Shown: one piece after another, positions 53,063-58,919 of the stretch
Numbering within the stretch: position 1 is the first letter of the stretch
Layout: every line of letters begins with the position of its first letter
Origin: an uncultured Deferribacteres bacterium
Lineage (GTDB): Bacteria > Zhuqueibacterota > JdFR-76 > DREG01
NCBI GenBank assembly: GCA_913009825.1
Contig: CAJVYQ010000031.1
Span: 1 to 58,919 of the forward strand
Direction of reading: 5' to 3'
DNA: 58,919 nt
The notes under the pieces: generated by a model
Databases searched by the model: none
Seen by the model: the letters and a program-made list of their open reading frames with translations, nothing else
Told to the model about the DNA's origin: nothing
Made by a program: the position numbers and the translations under genes

Positions 53063-53341
53063 CGTAAAACCTCAGTTACGGGTGGATAAAAGTGGTTTCG
53101 CTTCATTATTTTGTAGCCTGAGCTACCCATTTTAGAGTTCTGAAAACCTTATTTTTATCTTTTACACCTTAATAGCATGATTTGCAACTAAGTCTCTAAA
53201 CCTTATTATCTTAGTTGTGACATGAAAGAATGAAAAATAAGGTAATAAGGTAAAAATGGGGTGGGGCTACTTGCAGCTATTAAGGTTGAAAAAACAAAAA
53301 TAAGGTTTATGCATACTTCCACCCGTAACTGAGGTTTTACG
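53063..53341. mobile_element. 279-bp inverted-repeat element with 6-bp flanking duplication
   Basis: Terminal repeats beginning CGTAAAACCTCAGTTACGGG (24 bp perfect; 53063-53086 and complement 53318-53341), flanked by a GGAGAC direct repeat (53057-53062 and 53342-53347). Further inside, AAACCTTATTTTT and CCTTAATAG are also repeated in inverted order, so the element is largely palindromic. No coding capacity. The rest of 52853-53496 holds no gene. Confidence 0.8.
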
Positions 53342-53496
53342 GGAGACCCTCTTTAAAAACACTTCTAAAATTGAATACTTGCAAGCAACCCTGCAAGGCT
53401 CTTGCACATTTCATTCTAAGATATTATATTTAAGCACACAATTTCCAGACATTTTTTACGCCGGGAACGCAAAATTTAAAAAAGGTGTTTTTATCC

Positions 53497-53901
53497 GTGA
53501 AGAAACCTGTAGGACAAACAAAAGATACCGGTTTTCAATTCGGCATCAGAAAAACATTCCCGGTTTCATTAGATCGAGCCCGGCAATTTCTATTCTCGGA
53601 TGACGGTTTAAAAATTTGGCTGGGAAATCTGATTTCAGGAAGCATTGAAGAAAAAAAACAGTTTAAAACTGCAGACGGGACAGAAGGCATGGTTCGGGTT
53701 TTAAAACCTCTGTCTCATATTCGACTTACCTGGAAAAAGAAAGAGTGGGATAATTTTTCAACGCTGCAAATACGTGTGATTGGCACAAAAGGTAAAACGA
53801 CCATCAGCTTTCACCAGGAAAAACTCCTTAACAGTCAACAACGAATTGAAGTGCGATTTTACTGGCAAAAAGTGATGGCAAAAATAGCCGAAAAATTTTA
53901 A
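53497..53901 (+). CDS. SRPBCC (AHSA1-like) domain protein
   Basis: Small cytoplasmic protein of about 134 residues with the START/Bet v1-like fold of the AHSA1 type: IRKTFPVSLDRARQFLFSDDGLKIWLG at the N-terminus, KPLSHIRLTWKKKEW in the middle and a final long helix. Ligand unknown. I chose GTG 53497, with AAGGTG nine bases before it; GTG 53485 is the alternative. The HsmA-like gene follows after 13 bases. Confidence 0.75.
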   Translation: MKKPVGQTKDTGFQFGIRKTFPVSLDRARQFLFSDDGLKIWLGNLISGSIEEKKQFKTADGTEGMVRVLKPLSHIRLTWKKKEWDNFSTLQIRVIGTKGKTTISFHQEKLLNSQQRIEVRFYWQKVMAKIAEKF

Positions 53902-53914
53902 ATAAGGAATCATT

Positions 53915-54295
53915 ATGTCTGTACCTCTCATGCTGTCTACCTCACTCATCACACTTGCTTTGATTTTTTACTCTCTGGGAGTCTGGTCCGAACGGATCGC
54001 CCGCTACCTGAAGCCATGGCACGTAGCTGCTTTTTGGTGCGGTTTTATTTTTGATGTCTCCGGCACGCTGGCCATGCATCGACTTGCCGGAGGACAGTTT
54101 AACATTCTGGACCTGCACACACTTACAGGGCAGATTGCCCTGTGGCTCATGCTGGTTCATGCCATTTGGGCTACGTATGTAGCGCGGAAAGGAAGCGAAG
54201 AAGCGCGCACCGGGTTCCACCGCTACAGCCTTTTTGTCTGGCTGATCTGGCTGGTTCCCTATTTCGGCGGCATGTACATTGGCATGACGGGATAA
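53915..54295 (+). CDS. HsmA-like integral membrane protein
   Basis: 126-residue protein with four predicted membrane segments (LMLSTSLITLALIFYSLGVW, VAAFWCGFIFDVSGTLAM, TLTGQIALWLMLVHAIWATY, YSLFVWLIWLVPYFGGMYIG). The conserved FDVSGTLAMHRLAGG and LHTLTGQIAL match the HsmA/TIGR03987 family of small membrane proteins of unknown function. AATAAGGAATC precedes the ATG. It is probably cotranscribed with the SRPBCC gene. Confidence 0.82.
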   Translation: MSVPLMLSTSLITLALIFYSLGVWSERIARYLKPWHVAAFWCGFIFDVSGTLAMHRLAGGQFNILDLHTLTGQIALWLMLVHAIWATYVARKGSEEARTGFHRYSLFVWLIWLVPYFGGMYIGMTG

Positions 54296-54523
54296 AATGT
54301 CTGGATGTGCCGAAAATGTTTTGTCGAATATGAACTAAATAAACAAAAGAATGCTCTTTCGAAATTAGAGATTAGAAGTTAGGTTTATCATATCATCTGC
54401 TCTATACATTTCTTTTTTCGATTTACTAATTTCCAATTTTAATTTGAATATTTTCATGCAGGAAAAATATAAATAGATCATTTTTGCGATATAAATTCAA
54501 AACCCTTTCGGGAGGAAGATCAC

Positions 54524-56593
54524 ATGAGAATCAAGACAAAAAGTTTTTTGTTTGCAGCCATTTTACTGCTTCTGTTTGAAAATCATTCACTGATCAACGC
54601 AAAAGAGAAGCCATCGCATTATTTGCAGCCCATCGATATTTTCCAGATGGAGTATGTGTCCTCTCCGCAAATTTCGCCGGATGGAAGTAAAATTGTTTAT
54701 CTGCGCAATTTTTTTGATATTATGACCGACAAACGATATACCGACTTGTGGATTATCAATTTTAACGGCACAGAAAACCGGCCGCTGACAACGGGGAAGC
54801 GCAACGATTTTTCTCCGGTCTGGTCTCCCGACGGGAAGAAACTGTTGTACGCTTCCACAGAAGAAGGAAGCGCGCAACTCTATCTTCGCTGGATGGATAC
54901 GGGGCAGACGGCTAAATTAACCAATCTGACCAAATCACCCCGCGGGTTCACCTGGTCGCCGGACGGAAAGATGATTGCCTTCTCCATGTTTGTGCCGGCA
55001 CAGCCTAAAAGATTTATTTCCCTGCCGCCAAAACCGAAAGGAGCCAAATGGGCGGAACCGGCAAAAGTGATCGACAAACTGATTTACCGCTCCGATGGCG
55101 CCGGTTATCTACCGGACGGCTTTTCCCAGCTTTTTGTTTTGCCTGCAGAAGGAGGCACGCCGCGGCAAATTACCTTTGGTAATTTTCAGCACAACAGCGC
55201 GCCGGTCTGGAGCAGAGACGGGAAAGCGCTCATTTTTTCCGCCAATCGCCATCCCGGCTGGGAATACGATCCGCAGAATTCGGAAATCTACCGGGTTTCA
55301 TTGCAGAACGGCGCCATTGTTTCCCTCACGGATCGCAAAGGACCGGATGCCGGTCCGACTGTTTCACCGAACGGAAAAAAAATTGCCTATATCGGTTACG
55401 ATGATAAATTGCAGGGATATCAGGTCAGAAAACTGTATGTGATGAATGCAGACGGCAGCGGTAAAAAATTACTTTCGGCCGAACTGGACCGCGATGTGAA
55501 CCGGCCCGTATGGAGCAGCGACAGCAAGGGTGTCTTTTTTCAATACGATGACCGGGGCAATACAAAAATCGGGTATTATTCATTAAACGGGAATATGAAA
55601 ACACTTGCTAAAGATGTGGGCGGACTTTCTCTGGGCAGACCTTATAGCGCCGGCTCGTTTTCCGTTGCCCGGAACGGTCATTTTGTCTTCACCCAAACGC
55701 GACCCGATCATCCTGCCGATCTGGCTGCCGGCAGTAACGGTTCGAAAGAAATGAAACGACTTACACATTTGAACGACGACCTGTTTTCCTTTAAAAAATT
55801 GGGCACTGTGGCAGATATCCGTTTCAAATCTTCTTACGATGGCCGGGAAATTCAGGGCTGGATTGTTAAACCGCCGGATTTTGACGCCGATAAAAAATAC
55901 CCTTTGATTCTGGAAATCCATGGCGGACCCTTTGCCAATTACGGCGACCGTTTTTCCGCCGAAATCCAGATGTATGCGGCGGCGGGCTATGTAGTGCTCT
56001 ACACCAATCCGCGCGGCAGCACCGGTTACGGCGGGGAATTCGGCAATTTGATCCATCATAATTATCCGGGGCAGGATTACGACGATCTCATGTCCGGCGT
56101 GGACGCCGTCATCGCCAAAGGGTGTATCGACAGCGACAATCTTTTTGTCACCGGCGGCAGCGGCGGCGGCGTATTAACCAGTTGGATTGTGGGAAAAACC
56201 GGCCGTTTCCGCGCTGCGGTTGCAGCCAAACCGGTGATCAACTGGTACAGTTTCGTGCTTACTTCCGATCATTACAATGTTTACTACAAATACTGGTTTC
56301 CCGGTTTTCCTTGGGATTATCCGGAACAATACATGAAGCGATCCCCCATTTCCTACGCGGGCAATGTTACCACCCCAACCATGCTGCTAACCGGTGAGGC
56401 GGATCACCGAACACCCATCAGCGAATCGGAACAGTTTTATCAGGCGCTGAAATTGCGCAAGGTCGACGCGGTGATGGTGCGGATTCCCAATGCCTCACAC
56501 AGCATCACAGCCAGACCCAGTAATTTGATGACCAAGGTTAGCTATATTCTGGCCTGGTTCGAAAAATACAGGATAAACAAAAACCTAAACTGA
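54524..56593 (+). CDS. exported S9 family (prolyl oligopeptidase-like) peptidase
   Basis: 689-residue serine peptidase. Signal peptide MRIKTKSFLFAAILLLLFEN and NHSLINA; then an N-terminal beta-propeller of WD40-like/TolB-like blades (SPQISPDGSKIVYLR, SPVWSPDGKKLLYAS, FTWSPDGKMIAFS, PTVSPNGKKIAYIG) to about 420, and an alpha/beta-hydrolase domain with LEIHGGPFANYGD, nucleophile Ser546 in TGGSGGG, Asp627 in GEADHRTP and His659 in NASHSIT. GGGAGGAAG precedes the ATG. It probably degrades peptides in the periplasm or outside the cell. The last codons and stop lie inside the start of a MITE-like element at 56584. Confidence 0.92.
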   Translation: MRIKTKSFLFAAILLLLFENHSLINAKEKPSHYLQPIDIFQMEYVSSPQISPDGSKIVYLRNFFDIMTDKRYTDLWIINFNGTENRPLTTGKRNDFSPVWSPDGKKLLYASTEEGSAQLYLRWMDTGQTAKLTNLTKSPRGFTWSPDGKMIAFSMFVPAQPKRFISLPPKPKGAKWAEPAKVIDKLIYRSDGAGYLPDGFSQLFVLPAEGGTPRQITFGNFQHNSAPVWSRDGKALIFSANRHPGWEYDPQNSEIYRVSLQNGAIVSLTDRKGPDAGPTVSPNGKKIAYIGYDDKLQGYQVRKLYVMNADGSGKKLLSAELDRDVNRPVWSSDSKGVFFQYDDRGNTKIGYYSLNGNMKTLAKDVGGLSLGRPYSAGSFSVARNGHFVFTQTRPDHPADLAAGSNGSKEMKRLTHLNDDLFSFKKLGTVADIRFKSSYDGREIQGWIVKPPDFDADKKYPLILEIHGGPFANYGDRFSAEIQMYAAAGYVVLYTNPRGSTGYGGEFGNLIHHNYPGQDYDDLMSGVDAVIAKGCIDSDNLFVTGGSGGGVLTSWIVGKTGRFRAAVAAKPVINWYSFVLTSDHYNVYYKYWFPGFPWDYPEQYMKRSPISYAGNVTTPTMLLTGEADHRTPISESEQFYQALKLRKVDAVMVRIPNASHSITARPSNLMTKVSYILAWFEKYRINKNLN

Positions 56594-56740
56594 ACGATTC
56601 TTCCGTCATTCAGCCTGCCCGACGAATTACAGGCGGGGAGGAAACTTTTTAATTTTTAGCATCAAAACAACAAGATTCCTGCTGAATGACATTCCACTTA
56701 ATAAGGTGATAGCCTGAGGTTCATAATCGTTCAATCACGG
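56584..56740. mobile_element. MITE-like element, CCTGAATTGA family, copy 6
   Basis: Left end CCTAAACTGAACGATTCTT, right end (inverted) CGTGATTGAACGATT, with an inner ATTCAGCCTGCC-type sequence as in the 8674-8784 copy. It starts 10 bases before the end of the S9 peptidase gene and supplies its stop codon (56591-56593). No clear target duplication. The remaining bases to 56921 hold no gene. Confidence 0.6.
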
Positions 56741-56921
56741 AAGTAATAAGCGCTTTTAAACTGCCCCGGTATGACTTGGGCCGGCAGCAAAAATAACGTT
56801 CTGCAAACGGCGCTACCCAGTGAAATGAACCGGAGTTAAAACTTGATTTTTGTTTTGTGAACCGTTACTATTAATTTAAATAGGTTTGGTTTAAACAAGC
56901 GGAACCGGGAGAAAAAGAAAC

Positions 56922-57260
56922 ATGAAAAAAGTAAATATTGCCGAGAAGTTGTCTCTTTTCAAAGAATATTGGCGCCCCCGTATTGTGGGCGAGTTGAACG
57001 ACCAGTACGTAAAAGTAGCCAAAGTGAAGGGAGAATTCATCCGGCACAAACACGACAAAGAAGACGAGCTGTTTTTAATCCTGAAGGGCAGTCTTGAAAT
57101 AAAGCTTCGCAAACAGAACGTTATTTTGAACGAAGGCGAGTTTTTCATTGTTCCCCGCGGTGTGGAACATAAAACCGTTGCCAAAGAGGAAACCCACATC
57201 CTGCTCTTTGAACCCAAAACCACTCTGATAACCGGCAGTACAACCAGCGAGGTGATTTGA
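56922..57260 (+). CDS. cupin domain protein
   Basis: Small single-domain cupin of 112 residues. The metal-binding motif is visible in GEFIRHKHDKEDELFLILKG (His-x-His...Glu) and PRGVEHKTVA (second His). A possible sugar-binding or regulatory beta-barrel; substrate unknown. GGGAGAAAAAG precedes the ATG. A methyltransferase gene follows 35 bases later. Confidence 0.85.
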   Translation: MKKVNIAEKLSLFKEYWRPRIVGELNDQYVKVAKVKGEFIRHKHDKEDELFLILKGSLEIKLRKQNVILNEGEFFIVPRGVEHKTVAKEETHILLFEPKTTLITGSTTSEVI

Positions 57261-57295
57261 GATGCAGAAAAATGGGAATAAGGGATAAAAACAAA

Positions 57296-58919
57296 ATGGA
57301 TGGAAAATCAATGAATGCTACAGAGGAAAAACTAAAAAAACTCAAAGAGATTATTCCCGAAGCATTCACTGAAAATAAAATAGACTGGGAAAAGCTGAAA
57401 GCCGTTTTGGGCGAAGATATAGAATTTAAAAACGAACGCTATGTTTTGAACTGGGCGGGAAAATCCGAGGCTTTCCGGGTATTGCAAACCCCAACAACCG
57501 CCACACTAATTCCGGCAAAAGAAGAGTCGGTAAATTTTAATACTACTGAAAATATTTTTGTCGAGGGCGAAAACCTTGAAGTGCTGAAAGTATTGCAGAA
57601 GGCGTACTTCGGCAAAATCAAGATGATTTACATCGACCCGCCGTACAACACCGGGAACGACAACTTTATTTATCCGGACAAATTCTCCGAAACCAAAGAA
57701 GACTATTTAAGCAGAATCGGCGACAAAGACGAAAGCGGTTATTTAACCCGTGAAGGACTTTTTAGAAAAAACAGTAAAGATAGCGGGCATTACCACAGTA
57801 ACTGGCTTTCTATGATGTATCCGAGGCTGTTTTTGGCGAGAAATTTACTGCGCGACGACGGAGTGATTTTTGTTAGTATTGACGATAATGAAGTGCATAA
57901 TTTGCGACTTTTGATGAATGAGGTTTTTGGGGAAGAGAATTTTATTGATTGCATTATTTGGAAAAAACGCTATGGCGGTGGTGCAAAAGAGAAATACCTA
58001 ATTTCATTACATGAGTATGCATTAGTATATGCAAAAAGTTTATCTGATTTGGCGGAAATATATATCCCATTGGAAAAGGATTCAATTAATAGATATTACA
58101 AATTAAAAGATAAAAACTATTCAATACGAGGGCCATATCGAACTCACCCGTTAGAAGCTACAAAAAGCATGGGGGAAAGGAAAAATTTGGTTTTCCCAAT
58201 TACTGCGCCTGATGGTTCAAATATACAACCCAAAAGGCAATGGTTATGGAGCAAAGAAAGAGTGCAAGAGGCATTAAATAAAGGTGAATTAGCGTTTATT
58301 AAAAGCAAAAACGGAGAGTGGTCAGTCCATACTAAACAATACTTAAAAGATGAAAATGGTGAAGTTAGAAAAGATAAAGCATTTTCAATTATCGACAACG
58401 TATATACTCAACATGGTACTAATGAAATTATCAACTTATTTGGGAATGCTCAGATTTTTTCATTTCCAAAGCCAGTGCAATTTTTAAAGTATATTATTAA
58501 CATAGGTATTCAAGATAAAGATGGAATAATAATTGATTTTTTCCCGGGCTCATGTTCAATTGCACATGCAGTCCTTGAAATCAATAAACAAGATGATGGA
58601 AATCGTAAATTTATTTGTGTACAGCTTCCCGAAAAAACCGATGAAAAAAGTGAAGCCTACAAAGCCGGTTACAAAACCATTGCCGAAATCGGCAAAGAAC
58701 GTATCCGCCGGGTTATTAAAAAAATCAAGGAAGAACAAGAAGGTAAACTTGATTTGGACGGCAATGCCGGAAAACAGGATTTAGGGTTTAAGGTCTTTAA
58801 ACTGAAAGAGTCCAACTTCAAAATCTGGCGGCAGGACATTAAAACCGAAGAAGAGTTAGCCAGGCAAATGGAAGCATTTACCGAACCTTTGGATGAAAAC
58901 GCAAAGACGGAAGATGTGC
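57296..58919 (+). CDS. DNA methyltransferase, Mod (type III) like, cut by window end
   Basis: A continuous frame from ATG 57296 to the last base of the window, at least 541 codons, so the gene is partial. It has the beta-type motif order: motif IV IDPPYNTGND at about 113-122 and, late, motif I in the form DFFPGSCSIAHAV at about 414 (DFFAGSGTTAHA is usual), followed by GNRKFICVQLPE. Length and ending suggest the Mod subunit of a type III restriction-modification system; the res gene would be expected beyond the window. The middle (about residues 222-410), where the target-recognition domain sits, is richer in A+T than the flanks. AAGGGAT precedes the start. Confidence 0.85.
   Translation, partial: MDGKSMNATEEKLKKLKEIIPEAFTENKIDWEKLKAVLGEDIEFKNERYVLNWAGKSEAFRVLQTPTTATLIPAKEESVNFNTTENIFVEGENLEVLKVLQKAYFGKIKMIYIDPPYNTGNDNFIYPDKFSETKEDYLSRIGDKDESGYLTREGLFRKNSKDSGHYHSNWLSMMYPRLFLARNLLRDDGVIFVSIDDNEVHNLRLLMNEVFGEENFIDCIIWKKRYGGGAKEKYLISLHEYALVYAKSLSDLAEIYIPLEKDSINRYYKLKDKNYSIRGPYRTHPLEATKSMGERKNLVFPITAPDGSNIQPKRQWLWSKERVQEALNKGELAFIKSKNGEWSVHTKQYLKDENGEVRKDKAFSIIDNVYTQHGTNEIINLFGNAQIFSFPKPVQFLKYIINIGIQDKDGIIIDFFPGSCSIAHAVLEINKQDDGNRKFICVQLPEKTDEKSEAYKAGYKTIAEIGKERIRRVIKKIKEEQEGKLDLDGNAGKQDLGFKVFKLKESNFKIWRQDIKTEEELARQMEAFTEPLDENAKTEDV

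Overview
The window is about 59 kb of chromosomal DNA from a Gram-negative (diderm) bacterium with moderate GC, most like the FCB-type lineages (Calditrichota / KSB1-like). That placement is inference. It rests on a PorV-like barrel fused to OmpA domains, secreted proteins with DUF11-like repeats and a FlgD-like/type IX-like C-terminal sorting domain, lipoprotein signals, a classical menaquinone pathway, and many small intergenic palindromic repeats. No rRNA, tRNA or CRISPR array was found.

Layout. 0.2-3.3 kb: a beta-oxidation pair (thiolase, acyl-CoA dehydrogenase). 3.4-21 kb: a dispersed menaquinone cluster, menG-menF-menD, a 1.4 kb repeat island, menH, then (after an inserted minus-strand pair of giant envelope genes) menB, a collapsed aminotransferase remnant, menA and menE. 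menC is not present in the window. 21-25 kb: two Hsp20 genes behind a sigma-54-type promoter, a small phosphoesterase, a patatin and a decayed glucose-6-phosphate dehydrogenase fragment. 25-30 kb: one 1647-residue acyl-CoA dehydratase activase-like fusion protein, richer in A+T than its neighbours. 31-39.8 kb: TPR protein, metallophosphoesterase, PIN-PhoH ATPase, a two-gene ABC exporter, an unknown exported protein, an asparaginase-family hydrolase and a small unknown protein. 40-45.3 kb: an accessory stretch with a DUF4143 ATPase behind duplicated promoter/operator units, an envelope protein, and a MerR-headed DNA methyltransferase overlapping a small convergent gene. 45.4-51 kb: Tat-exported amidase, PPIase lipoprotein, BipA. 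51-57 kb: a stand-alone endolysin/holin-like pair, SRPBCC and HsmA-like proteins, a secreted S9 peptidase, a cupin. The window ends inside a Mod-type DNA methyltransferase.

The strongest theme outside the genes is the density and variety of small non-coding inverted-repeat elements (MITE/REP-like). At least four kinds can be delimited. Several have recognisable target-site duplications (9 bp at 39.8-40.0 kb; 8-9 bp at 25.1 kb; 6 bp at 53.1 kb; 5 bp for a six-copy family). They often abut or overlap the stop codons of the preceding genes, so that in three cases the element supplies the stop codon or the last residues of a protein. Two pseudogenes (zwf fragment, dapL-type remnant) lie among these elements or close to them.

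How the genes work together: menFDHBAE and menG would make menaquinone, given a menC elsewhere. The fad pair feeds acetyl-CoA and electrons into the same anaerobic/respiratory metabolism. The dehydratase-activase homologue suggests radical-type or ATP-driven (de)hydratase chemistry. A large share of the remaining genes (PorV-OmpA, DUF11 protein, envelope protein, lipoproteins, S9 peptidase, asparaginase, Tat amidase, PPIase) act in or beyond the periplasm. All functional calls come from reading motifs by eye; no database search was possible.
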